DNA of 61,718 nt from a virus: positions 1 through 61,718 of the IMG/VR virus record IMGVR_UViG_3300021180_000012; one strand, given 5' to 3'. The translations under genes and the position numbers were made by a program. The notes under the pieces were generated by a model. That model saw only the letters and a program-made list of their open reading frames with translations, did not search any database and was not told the DNA's origin. Below are positions 15,300 to 23,676 of the stretch, in pieces. How positions within the stretch are numbered: the first letter of the stretch is position 1; every line of letters starts with the position of its first letter.

Positions 15300-17417
15300 C
15301 TATCTCCTCATTCGTCGGACCATGCGAACCTTGAGCGTCTTGCGCTCTCTGGAAAGAGATCTAACTACGCCGTTTTCTCGGGTTAAGCCAGCCTCTCCCC
15401 ACAATTCGCGTAGGTGATTGGATATGTAGTAGCGATTGACAGGTCTGCCAGGGCCTGTGACAACCCCCTTGTCGACCTCAACACGTATAGCTCCTAGCTC
15501 TCGAAGGTCATCTACCTGGTCTCGCAGTGTGTTCTTAGCTAGGTTACAGTCCGCACTAAGCTCGTCCATAGTTTGACCTGGGTTATCAGACAATGAGGCT
15601 ATGGCTTCGAGATTGAAACCAACGCAGGTGTCGATGGCAATCCTTGCAAGTATCCGGTATTCGTCATCACCTATGGACGCCGGTGTGTTAACAAGCCCTA
15701 AGCCCATGAGCAGTTTGGTAAACTGGGCTGCAAGGCGAGTAGCCACCTCGTGTTGCGGTCGGTACAGCAACTTCCGTTCGCCGCGTGGATCTCGCTCGAC
15801 GCTAGCACGAAGCATAGCCACGAGTTCTGCAAGAGCGATAACCCGCTCCACCGTCCATTCGTCGAGTTGAGGTATGGCGTCCTCGTTTACTGCCACATCA
15901 AGGAAGGACTTCGCGGCCTCCGTTAACTCAGCAGCTATCTCTACTTCCTTGCCGACGTTTCGGATCGATGCACGTATCTGGTCCTTGTGTCTTGCGGCCA
16001 CACCCTTTACGATGTGCATCATGAGGAACCTTTCACCCAGAGAAGCAGAACGCTCTCCGTAGATCTGTTGGGTGACACCGGTTATCATGTTGAACACGCT
16101 CTCGTACTGTCTGAGAACACCGTTGCCGAACTCCTTAGCTGCGTTGCCGTCGTAGGCATCTCGCAGTACGCCTAGAAGTTCGTCCTTGTGCACTCGCGGC
16201 ATCGAGAGGATTGTGGTGAAGTCCTTGACCGCCAAGATCTTGTGATGAAGCTTTGGCAAGAGACTGGGGTCCTCGCCACCGCCCTTCACAAACCCTGAGA
16301 TCAACGAGTGCGGCGTAAGCGTTGACCGCATTATAACGTTGAGGCACTTCATAACAGAGGATATGAGTAACGTTTTGCCGCCACCGGGAGGTGCTACCAG
16401 ATGCATCCACAGCGGCGGTCCTGGTATCCTCACGGAGAGCACGACGGCGCATATGACCCTCAACGCGTCCTCAAGATCCTGCGTCATGTGTATATGCTTG
16501 CGATAGACTGCGAGCACGTCAGACCACTTGGGCCTCAGCGATGACGTTATAGGTATCCGGCTTTCCTTCTCCTTCTTCTGCTCATCTCGCTCATCGGGAG
16601 ATAGATACACATCTACGAGGTCATCAATCTCTGCAAACGTGCAGTCTTTTGTTACAAGGTCGCGAACGTCAGTACCTTCCGGTAGCTCCGTGGGCCATGC
16701 CAGGTGATAGACCTTCTTAGCCCGTTCCTTGATCTTGTAGTAGAGCCGTTCCTTGCCCTTCTCACCGGCTGTGTCGTGATCGTAGCACATGACAACATCA
16801 CGACCATCGATGAAGTCAAGCCACGCATCCTTGAAGATAGTACCCGGCGTACCGAGAACCATTCCTTCTTGGGTCTCTTTCTCTATGAGCCACCGGAGAG
16901 CTATGCAGTCCCAACCACCCTCCACGATATACACACGGTCGTCTGCGTGTCCTTTCTGGGAAGTGAAGTATTCAACGCCGAAAAGTTGTGCGTCGATCGT
17001 CGGCAGACCTTTTAGCTTGTCGCCAATCCGGTACATGTAGAGGTTGATGATCGCTCCCCGTGAATTGTACACAGGCATTGCGAACCTCTGACCATCGTAC
17101 ACGATACCAGCTTCCTTGAGGATGTCAGGTGGTAGCTGCCGGTCGTTAGCAAGGGATATGAACTCCTGCTGGTAGCTGTCCTGTTCCTCAAGGTATCTGG
17201 CATACCAGAGCTTCATGTACGAGTACACGTTACCCTTCTTGCCACATGACTTGCAGTCCCATTGGCCGGTGTCGATGTTTGCGTACAGGTGGTTCGGTTT
17301 AAAGCAGAATGGACAGGCCCCGTACGCCTCACGTCCTGTCATCCTGCGTTCGTCATAGTCAAACCCGAGTTCTACTAAGGGTCGTAGCTTCTCGGGTGCT
17401 TGTTGTTTTGCTGCCAT
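15300..17417 (-). CDS. DNA primase-helicase-like protein, 705 residues
   Basis: The N-terminus has a zinc ribbon (CPFC at 35-38, CKSC at 55-58) as in DnaG/T7-type primases. A Toprim-like region follows (VYIVEGGWDCIALRWL about 162-177; VVMCYDHDTAGEKG about 203-216) with the Glu and DxD acidic residues that bind metal. Around residue 340 lies a Walker A (APPGGGKT), followed by ILAVKDFTTIL as a Walker B-like strand. The C-terminal 200 residues include a winged-helix-like AIASLSDNPGQTMDELSADCNLAKNTL. It should synthesise primers and hydrolyse ATP at the fork. A TATCAG-NNN-CTGATA palindrome forms its ribosome-binding region (17425-17433). Confidence 0.85.
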   Translation of the reverse strand: MAAKQQAPEKLRPLVELGFDYDERRMTGREAYGACPFCFKPNHLYANIDTGQWDCKSCGKKGNVYSYMKLWYARYLEEQDSYQQEFISLANDRQLPPDILKEAGIVYDGQRFAMPVYNSRGAIINLYMYRIGDKLKGLPTIDAQLFGVEYFTSQKGHADDRVYIVEGGWDCIALRWLIEKETQEGMVLGTPGTIFKDAWLDFIDGRDVVMCYDHDTAGEKGKERLYYKIKERAKKVYHLAWPTELPEGTDVRDLVTKDCTFAEIDDLVDVYLSPDERDEQKKEKESRIPITSSLRPKWSDVLAVYRKHIHMTQDLEDALRVICAVVLSVRIPGPPLWMHLVAPPGGGKTLLISSVMKCLNVIMRSTLTPHSLISGFVKGGGEDPSLLPKLHHKILAVKDFTTILSMPRVHKDELLGVLRDAYDGNAAKEFGNGVLRQYESVFNMITGVTQQIYGERSASLGERFLMMHIVKGVAARHKDQIRASIRNVGKEVEIAAELTEAAKSFLDVAVNEDAIPQLDEWTVERVIALAELVAMLRASVERDPRGERKLLYRPQHEVATRLAAQFTKLLMGLGLVNTPASIGDDEYRILARIAIDTCVGFNLEAIASLSDNPGQTMDELSADCNLAKNTLRDQVDDLRELGAIRVEVDKGVVTGPGRPVNRYYISNHLRELWGEAGLTRENGVVRSLSRERKTLKVRMVRRMRR

Positions 17418-17446
17418 AATTTATCAGCCCCTGATAGCTTACTCCC

Positions 17447-18007
17447 CTACTCAAAAAGCAATATGTTGAACACGGATTGGAGATAGTAGTACACAGGCAC
17501 TTCAAGCCACTTCTTACCGTTCCCTGCTATGTTCAACACCTCGATACCATTCGAGACTATCCAGTAGGCGACTTCGTAGGGATCGATCTGCTTCTCCCAA
17601 TTGCCGCCCCCTGCATACCACTCGTTCTCCATGAAGATATCGAGATGAGGTTTTTTGTAGTGTCTGATAGCTGCCAGTGTGCAGTATTCGCCAGGAGTGT
17701 TGAAGTCGACACATAGACGGATCGTAGCGTCTGCGGCTTGAACATTCCTGTGTGTGCGGGTACGGTAGTCTGGGCAATCGTCCCGCATCTGGTACATCCA
17801 CGCGTATCCTGGTTTCTTCCCTCGTTGGGTAAGAAAGCCTGTGGGCATATGACCGCCGGTCTTGAAACCCATTTCCTTAGCGATTGCAACACCGGCAATA
17901 TCTGCCCCTACTTGCCCTCCCGAGATAACCTTACGCAACGTCGTAGGGTTTGGCACAGGGGGCGTCAGGATACGTCTTTGTTGGTATCCTTTGACTATTA
18001 CTCCCAT
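17447..18007 (-). CDS. SLOG-superfamily nucleotide-binding protein (putative molybdenum-carrier type), 186 residues
   Basis: KVISGGQVGADIAGVAIAKEMGF at about residues 26-48, followed by GGHMPTGF, matches the YpsA/'putative molybdenum carrier' branch of the SLOG Rossmann-like fold, known for nucleotide-ligand binding. The second half holds DATIRLCVDFNTPGEYCTLAAIR, the expected T-x-G-...-T element. In phages such genes often sit among nucleotide and DNA metabolism genes, as here beside the primase. The ligand is unknown; binding of an NAD- or ADP-ribose-like nucleotide is plausible. Confidence 0.75.
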   Translation of the reverse strand: MGVIVKGYQQRRILTPPVPNPTTLRKVISGGQVGADIAGVAIAKEMGFKTGGHMPTGFLTQRGKKPGYAWMYQMRDDCPDYRTRTHRNVQAADATIRLCVDFNTPGEYCTLAAIRHYKKPHLDIFMENEWYAGGGNWEKQIDPYEVAYWIVSNGIEVLNIAGNGKKWLEVPVYYYLQSVFNILLFE

Positions 18008-18015
18008 GCCATCCC

Positions 18016-18252
18016 CTATAGTTTCCGTTTAGCTTGACTGATGATCTCGGTTGCTGCGTGCTCGATATCGGCGTACTGTACTAAGGCACCCTCTTCTTCG
18101 TCGGACACCGTGTCTTTCTCAACACCGACACCGGGAGGAACACAGCGTCTGTGAGCGAAGTCATCACCATCGTCCATCTTGACGATTACACAATCCTCAA
18201 CGTCGTCTGTATCTTTGATCTTCTTTTTACAGAAGCGGCAAGTCTCAGTCAT
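18016..18252 (-). CDS. Small zinc-ribbon protein, 78 residues
   Basis: CRFC at residues 5-8 and HRRC near 34-37 form a likely C2HC zinc site, followed by an acidic helix (DEEEGALVQYADIEHAATEI) and a basic end. The gene lies between the polymerase and SLOG-like genes on the same transcript. It may be a polymerase or primase accessory protein, judged by position only. Confidence 0.65.
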   Translation of the reverse strand: MTETCRFCKKKIKDTDDVEDCVIVKMDDGDDFAHRRCVPPGVGVEKDTVSDEEEGALVQYADIEHAATEIISQAKRKL

Positions 18253-18262
18253 TGTTATCCTC

Positions 18263-20809
18263 CTATGCAGCTAACGCGTATTTACCGGGTTTCCATTTTT
18301 CTTCTTCTACACCCCATCGGTGCTTAGTCACTGTGCACTCGACGGGCATAGGAACACCAACCCGACCCTCCGTATCCTCCATACGGGCGATGATCGATTG
18401 GATGATATTGTCTGTTAGGTGCTTCTCTCTAATCTCGATCTTGAGTTCGTCATGGATCGTGATAATGAGATGGGCATCACAGTTCTTTAGCCGGGACAGG
18501 AAGGCATCAACCTTTACCAGCGCATTCTTCATCATGTCAGCGGCTGACCCCTGCACCATGTAGCTAACGGCTCGATATCGGAACTGTGGATCTACGCAGA
18601 GCTTGCGACCATACAGGTTTATGATGTACCGATCGCGGCCACCCTTCTTGCCTAGCCTGTCCATGAACTCCTTCATCTCAGGCATTGAGGCATTGTACTC
18701 TTCGTCAAACTCGCGTGTTTCGTCGAGCGTACAGTACAACAGATGGGTATAGCTCTCGGGACCACCCCCGAAGATCTTAGCGTATGTGATGTGCTTGCAA
18801 CGTTGTCGGCTACTCTCTTTACCCAGAGAAGCCTCAGCCGCTACTATGCTGTAGCCGTGCTTTGCAATCCAGTCCTGCGCAATATCGTAGACTGTGCTGT
18901 CGCTAGGCGAATGGCGAAGCGCCTTGACCTTGCTCCAACCTATCTCGTTCCAGTAGTCCTTGACGGCATCGTTCGCCGGGTCCCTGAACAGGTCTAGCGC
19001 CTGTACAACAGCCTTAGCGGTGTTCTTGTTGAGCTTGCCGCCCCATGCCTTGTCTGCCATAGCCTTGAACGGGTCAGCGCCCGTGCTGATGGCTTCCAGC
19101 ATGACCGGTACTTGCGCAAGGAATGCGAAGATCCTGACCTCTTGTTGCGAGTAGTCGAAACCCAACCACACGTAACCAGGTCGAGGTCCAAAGACCTTAG
19201 TGGAGCTATAAGTGGCTGATAGGCTTTTCTTGCCGCCAGCCGAGACTTGTTGAAGGTTGGGGTCGTTGCAAGAGAACCGGCCTGTCTTAGTTCCGCATTG
19301 GTTGAGGCCCGGATGGATGACCCAACAGTCCCTGACTATTAGGTCAGGCTTCATCAAACCTTCGAACTTATCGAAGAACAGCCCCTTCGTATGCTTTGCG
19401 GCCCTATACCCGGCAAGTTCCTGTACGAACGGCTCGTACATCAGGTCTCGCAGGGTATCTTTGTCGGCGGTCAGTTTCTCGCCTTTGCCAACACCCTTGC
19501 GCTTGAACTGATGCGGAATGCCGAGACCACCCTCACCCTTTGGTAAGTACAGCACACGCATTAGCTGAGGAGATGACGACGGATTGAACGGCGGCGGTTT
19601 CCATTCGATCTTTCGTGGGCGCTTAGTCTCCGGTGGTGCCATCTTCTCTGGGGGTAGATGTAACAAACCATGTTCTTCGATAATCGACTGCATGTTGGCG
19701 AGATGGCTGTGCGGTCCCTCGTGATCCTTTGGTTTGGCACAGCCCATGACTTCGCATAGCTCGGGGTTGTCATGGAAGTACCCCATAGCCTCTAAGCAGT
19801 TCTGCGTCTCGATGCGGTTCTCGTCGGGGAAGGCACGCATACCGCGTTCTTCCATCTTGTTGACGATAGGCCATATGCTGCGCATCTCGAAGTCGTACTT
19901 CTCACGAAGGTAGTCATCGTCTGACATCACATCATGGTAGAACAGGTGCAGTCCCATTGTACGGAACGTATCAAACCGGCAGTACCGCTTGCAGCCTTCG
20001 AGCCACAGTGTGTTAGGCTCCTGCTCTTGCTCAAGGTCTAGCTTTGCGAAGTATGCAGGTAGCCAGTAGTCCGTTTTGGGTTCCTCGGATGAGAGCATCA
20101 GAGGCATGTTGTTCTTGATCGCTCGAACGTTGTAGCTCTTTAGTCGCCGTCTCGCAGACACTACGGCCTCTTGCAACTGCTTCTCATCAATGTCATCAAT
20201 ATCGAGGATGCGCTTGCTCAGAGGCTTTAAGCCGTAGTCGAGTTCCAACGTGTTGCAGACGCGAGCCTGGAAAAGCGTATCATGAATGCGACCGCCAGCA
20301 AGCTTGACCAGGAACTCCACGAAGATGCCAACCTTTGCCAGCATCCGGCAGTCGAACTTGGAGTTGTGGAAGATTGCTTGTATGCCTGGGGTAGAAAGAA
20401 CTGAGATGATATACTCAACGTCTGCGGGGTTAGGTGTTACCTCTCGGGTGAACGGATTGACTTCCCATGCACAGTACCAGGTGTGACCCTCTTCGTCGCA
20501 CATAGAGACTGCGAATGGTTTATCGACACACATAACCCCGTCAACGTCGTGTGCGCCCCACACATCAACGCCAGTGGTCTCGGTGTCGATCGCTACTATC
20601 TTGCCGGGTTTGAATTGATCTCGCGGTAGCTGAAACCCCGGCGGTTCTGTCTCAGGTCGCGGTGTAGCTATGGCTTCGTCTAAAGAGCGCAAAAGCTCCT
20701 CTTCCCAGTCCGGTTCCTCTTCCAGACGTTTAAGGCGCTCATCTCTTGTAATCATCCTGCGCACGCTAGCAGGGTTTACCATCCTACGTACGCGAGTTTT
20801 TATCTTCAT
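18263..20809 (-). CDS. polA: DNA polymerase I-like (family A) with proofreading domain, 848 residues
   Basis: Residues about 70-260 form a DnaQ-like 3'-5' exonuclease: IDTETTG at 74-80, then FHNSKFDCRM, and YCRFDTFRT as motif III. The polymerase domain shows CGTKTGRFSCNDPN, motif A DYSQQE near 552, the O-helix R-x3-K-x3-Y near 668-676 and motif C HDE near 786. The O-helix position equal to E. coli Phe762 is Tyr, as in T7 polymerase. There is no 5'-3' exonuclease domain. The N-terminus has the basic MKIKTR start also found on other replication-module proteins. It is the main replicative polymerase of the phage. Confidence 0.93.
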   Translation of the reverse strand: MKIKTRVRRMVNPASVRRMITRDERLKRLEEEPDWEEELLRSLDEAIATPRPETEPPGFQLPRDQFKPGKIVAIDTETTGVDVWGAHDVDGVMCVDKPFAVSMCDEEGHTWYCAWEVNPFTREVTPNPADVEYIISVLSTPGIQAIFHNSKFDCRMLAKVGIFVEFLVKLAGGRIHDTLFQARVCNTLELDYGLKPLSKRILDIDDIDEKQLQEAVVSARRRLKSYNVRAIKNNMPLMLSSEEPKTDYWLPAYFAKLDLEQEQEPNTLWLEGCKRYCRFDTFRTMGLHLFYHDVMSDDDYLREKYDFEMRSIWPIVNKMEERGMRAFPDENRIETQNCLEAMGYFHDNPELCEVMGCAKPKDHEGPHSHLANMQSIIEEHGLLHLPPEKMAPPETKRPRKIEWKPPPFNPSSSPQLMRVLYLPKGEGGLGIPHQFKRKGVGKGEKLTADKDTLRDLMYEPFVQELAGYRAAKHTKGLFFDKFEGLMKPDLIVRDCWVIHPGLNQCGTKTGRFSCNDPNLQQVSAGGKKSLSATYSSTKVFGPRPGYVWLGFDYSQQEVRIFAFLAQVPVMLEAISTGADPFKAMADKAWGGKLNKNTAKAVVQALDLFRDPANDAVKDYWNEIGWSKVKALRHSPSDSTVYDIAQDWIAKHGYSIVAAEASLGKESSRQRCKHITYAKIFGGGPESYTHLLYCTLDETREFDEEYNASMPEMKEFMDRLGKKGGRDRYIINLYGRKLCVDPQFRYRAVSYMVQGSAADMMKNALVKVDAFLSRLKNCDAHLIITIHDELKIEIREKHLTDNIIQSIIARMEDTEGRVGVPMPVECTVTKHRWGVEEEKWKPGKYALAA

Positions 20810-20872
20810 GGCTGCTTCACCACATGTAGTTTAAGGGCGACCCAAAGTTGAGCCGCCCCGTATCAGGGTCCG

Positions 20873-21466
20873 TTACTCGGCTACCGGTTCAGCCGCTGCA
20901 ACTTCCCATACCAGCGGATCGAGACTTTCCAGCATTTTGATAATGGCGAGCGCTGCGTCTCGTTGGTCCGGTGTGCAGCCTTTATTCTCCCAGTCTTTGT
21001 ACGTACGATCGTAGAACTCCTGGTAGGTTCCAATGGCGCAACCACACCTCACTTTGCCAGGGCTGTAGTGGTTGATAGGCCACTTAACAAAGTATACGAC
21101 CATAGGGGCAAGCTTATTACCGATCGTGGCCTCTTCACCGATCGTGGCCTCTTCACCGATCGTGGCCCATGCACCGATCGTGGCCCTGTCACCGATCTTG
21201 GCCCATGCACCGATCGTGGCCTCTTCACCGATCTTGGCCCATGCACCGATCGTGGCCCTGTCACCGATCTTGGCCCATGCACCGATCTTGGCCCATGCAC
21301 CGATCTTGGCCCATGCACCGATCTTGGCCTCTTCACCGATCTTGGCCCATGCACCGATCTTGGCAGAGCTTGCCACAAGGCAAAACCATCCGTCAGTCGC
21401 TGTGTACTTACCATCTACGAGATCGTAGTTCTTGATGTCTTTCCACAACCTATATCTCTCAGCCAT
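20873..21466 (-). CDS. Hexapeptide-repeat (left-handed beta-helix) protein, 197 residues
   Basis: After a short N-terminal region (RYRLWKDIKNYDLVDGKYTATDGWF), residues about 33-116 are 14 tandem hexads of the form I-G-x-x-A-(K/T), the consensus of left-handed beta-helix proteins. The hexads come in three versions at positions 3-4: AW, EE and DR. A C-terminal globular part (about 120-197) includes YFVKWPINHYSPGKVRCGCAIG and an Asp/Ala-rich helix. Family members are often acyltransferases, but the lack of an evident catalytic His in the repeats argues for a structural or antifreeze-like/DNA-mimic-like rod. It lies between polymerase and 21503-23071. Confidence 0.8.
   Translation of the reverse strand: MAERYRLWKDIKNYDLVDGKYTATDGWFCLVASSAKIGAWAKIGEEAKIGAWAKIGAWAKIGAWAKIGDRATIGAWAKIGEEATIGAWAKIGDRATIGAWATIGEEATIGEEATIGNKLAPMVVYFVKWPINHYSPGKVRCGCAIGTYQEFYDRTYKDWENKGCTPDQRDAALAIIKMLESLDPLVWEVAAAEPVAE
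21119..21370. repeat. 18-bp tandem minisatellite, 14 units
   Basis: Fourteen units of ACCGATC(G/T)TGGCC plus a variable CATG, TCTT or CTGT and a final C run without interruption inside the hexapeptide-repeat gene. Each unit codes one hexad on the minus strand, so gains or losses of units keep the frame. Near-identity of units at DNA level suggests recent expansion or ongoing gene conversion. Confidence 0.95.
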
Positions 21467-21502
21467 TGATATCTCCTTATTCCAAAAAGTCTTCGAGTAC
21501 GT

Positions 21503-23071
21503 CTACTCGGCTAGTTTGATGGTTTCGATCTTAATAGCCGTCTGTTTGGTCTTGTTCCCGATCCTGCGGAGCACACCGTACTCCATGTTCTTGCCGCACT
21601 TGTAGAGGCCGATGAACCTGCCTTCGATAACAGGGCTTGCGTCGTTGCCGCCGTCGTGGAACTTGCGTTCAGCGGTTACATCCTTGTTCATGTACTTCTT
21701 GGTGTCAGCATCCGATAGCCGAGTTGGTTGTTCTGGCTTCTGCGGCATAGTAGGAGGTACAGCAGTGCCAGCCTGGGCTTGTTGAACACCCTTAGCAATG
21801 CCGTCCTTTATCTGCTTATCAGCCTCCGCGATCGTAGGCCCCGAGTTGTCGAATGCAGCCTGGGCGCGATTTGCTGCACCCACCTTCGGATTGAGGTGTT
21901 CGGCCATACCATCGGCAGTGTCGACGTTCACCGGCTCCTCGTAGAGTTTGACACTATCCCACTTCACCATGAGAGGAGTTTTCGGCTTCTCTGGGCGAAG
22001 AATAAATGGGCCGCTCTTTCCGTCGCCAGTGCTCATAGAGCCTTCTTGCAGGATGCCGGTCACGCCCATTGTCTGACCTGGTACACGCTGTGCACGCTCG
22101 GCTGTGACCTTCTTGCCGACCATCGGCGCAAGGTACTCGGTAATCTCCTCGGGTGTCGGTGGCTCGCGGTTAACGCTCACGAGTTCAGCGGCAGGTTTGG
22201 GCGTCTGGGCTTTGTTCTCCTCAGTCCCTGAGAACCGCCCGGTCTTGGTTCCCTGCTGGTTTACCATCGGAGGGTTGGCTTCTTTCGGCCACAACGATAC
22301 CCGCCCATCAGCCCACGCCTCGATGCTCTCCTTGAAGTCCTCGAAGCTGAACGGGAACGCGAGCATCGACCACACGATACGCAACGAGGTCTCGCGGAAC
22401 TCGGGTGTCACCGTCCGATCTTCCGGCAGTTTGAATATCTGCCAGGTCTCCATCCAATCGGCCACAGCCGCTGTGAACTCCTCCGTCGACATCTCGGTGG
22501 TCAGACGGTCCCACAGGCCGACGATATGCTTCGGGACCGACCCGTCGATCTTGCGCCCTTTCATGCGCTCGCTTTCGCTGAACTTCTTAGCGACCGATGC
22601 GCGAGCTTCCGTGGAGATCGCCGGGTTGATTTCGAACAAGGTGCACAGCGTCTGAAACGGCTCGAAGTTAACGAGGTAGCCCGGTACGCTTTCGAAGTGC
22701 TCATCGCGGATCTGGATCAAGCACTCCTTGACCCGTCGAAGCTGATCGGGGAACACAGTACCGGGTACGTCGGACAGCGAGATGTTCACAGTGACTGGGG
22801 GCAGTACGCTTGCCATTAGGAACTTGAGGTGCTTTTCGGCTATGTCCTTTGCTTCATCAGCCGATAGCGCCCCCATGACAGCTACCTTCTCACGGCGCTG
22901 TGCCGGGGCATCAGGGAGGCCCGTAGCGCCTTCTCCGATCTCTTCGTAGCCGTGGTCGACATAACCCTGATGCTCATACCAGTCGGCGTACTTCATCACA
23001 GGGTCTTGCATAGCGTTCTGTTTGGCCGCGTATGTGCGGTACTCTTCAAGTCGGTCATTGGGGATTGCCAT
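21503..23071 (-). CDS. Unknown protein with a copied polymerase motif, 522 residues
   Basis: The product begins MAIPNDRLEEYRTYAAKQ and has a helical first half (about 70-270). A central segment NQQGTKTGRFSG (about 272-283) nearly repeats NQCGTKTGRFSC of the adjacent polymerase. A Pro/Glu-rich linker and two C-terminal beta modules follow (VGKKVTAERAQRVPG...; MNKDVTAERKFHDGG), each looking like a small SH3-like barrel. It starts after GAGGAG-aataaa-ATG. No family is recognised; position suggests a replication accessory role. Confidence 0.7.
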   Translation of the reverse strand: MAIPNDRLEEYRTYAAKQNAMQDPVMKYADWYEHQGYVDHGYEEIGEGATGLPDAPAQRREKVAVMGALSADEAKDIAEKHLKFLMASVLPPVTVNISLSDVPGTVFPDQLRRVKECLIQIRDEHFESVPGYLVNFEPFQTLCTLFEINPAISTEARASVAKKFSESERMKGRKIDGSVPKHIVGLWDRLTTEMSTEEFTAAVADWMETWQIFKLPEDRTVTPEFRETSLRIVWSMLAFPFSFEDFKESIEAWADGRVSLWPKEANPPMVNQQGTKTGRFSGTEENKAQTPKPAAELVSVNREPPTPEEITEYLAPMVGKKVTAERAQRVPGQTMGVTGILQEGSMSTGDGKSGPFILRPEKPKTPLMVKWDSVKLYEEPVNVDTADGMAEHLNPKVGAANRAQAAFDNSGPTIAEADKQIKDGIAKGVQQAQAGTAVPPTMPQKPEQPTRLSDADTKKYMNKDVTAERKFHDGGNDASPVIEGRFIGLYKCGKNMEYGVLRRIGNKTKQTAIKIETIKLAE

Positions 23072-23100
23072 TTTATTCTCCTCGTAAACTCTGATTACTA

Positions 23101-23122
23101 TACGGATCGCCGTTTTTATTAC
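23101..23122 (-). repeat. Solo arm of the inverted-repeat elements
   Basis: On the minus strand GTAATAAAAACGG-CGATCCGTA matches the arm of elements 8218-8379 and 35197-35320 (ATAATAAAAACGG-CGTTCCGGTA). No partner arm is present. It lies in the intergenic space 30 bases upstream of the ATG at 23071, near the middle of the replication module. Confidence 0.65.
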
Positions 23123-23138
23123 GGCAAAATGTTAGAGG

Positions 23139-23597
23139 CTAATTCTCATCAGCCTCTTCGGGGTCTAGTAGCTCTAACTTGCGCAGGAAAGCTTCGGCTC
23201 TGGGTTCGTCACCCTCAAGCTCTCCGAGGACAGCACGGGCGAACTGTCCAACAGACCAAAACGGTATGGTGCTCGCGACATGCCGACGAAGGATTGACAT
23301 CTCGTCAGCATCAAACGTCGTCAGGGTCTGTGAACCCTCCTGCTTCTCTGGGATAAGAGACACAGCTAGATGAGGGTAACGCAGATCCAGTTGGTGATGT
23401 CGCTCGCCGTCGTCGCCGTCCATGACCACGTAGAACTCGCTGCCACTAACAGGGTTCGGGTTCTGCCCAGGTTCGAACTCCCGTAGCTCACCTTGCACTG
23501 GTCGACCAAAGTTTATCGAGTGTCCTTTGACTTGCTTGCCGACCCAGAGCTTGAGAGTAGCCGGATCGTTACTCTTCGCGATGTCTGCGATTTCCAT
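23139..23597 (-). CDS. Unknown protein, 152 residues
   Basis: The product begins MEIADIAKSNDPATLKLWVGKQVKGHSINFG, with a beta-rich N-terminal domain (ELREFEPG, EFYVVMDGDDGERHHQLDLRYPHLAVSLIP) and a helical, acidic C-terminus. The gene contains both enriched DNA words (CAGGGTCTG and CTCTGGGA) within 30 bases near 23322-23353. It sits between the SSB-like protein and 21503-23071, and may belong to the same nucleoprotein complex. No family is recognised. Confidence 0.65.
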   Translation of the reverse strand: MEIADIAKSNDPATLKLWVGKQVKGHSINFGRPVQGELREFEPGQNPNPVSGSEFYVVMDGDDGERHHQLDLRYPHLAVSLIPEKQEGSQTLTTFDADEMSILRRHVASTIPFWSVGQFARAVLGELEGDEPRAEAFLRKLELLDPEEADEN

Positions 23598-23676
23598 TAT
23601 ATCCTCTATCCCAGAAAGGGTAAAGGCCAGCCCCTGCTATCAGAGGCTGACCGATGTTACAGAAGCCGGTTAGGGC

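Noticed and set aside
21119-21370. Regular repeats resembling a CRISPR array
   Set aside because: The units are contiguous 18-bp coding repeats without spacers and keep an open hexapeptide frame.
21072-21469. Plus-strand frames across the minisatellite
   Set aside because: An 18-bp repeat without stops keeps several frames open; only the minus frame has a ribosome-binding site, flanking non-repeat domains and the hexapeptide consensus.
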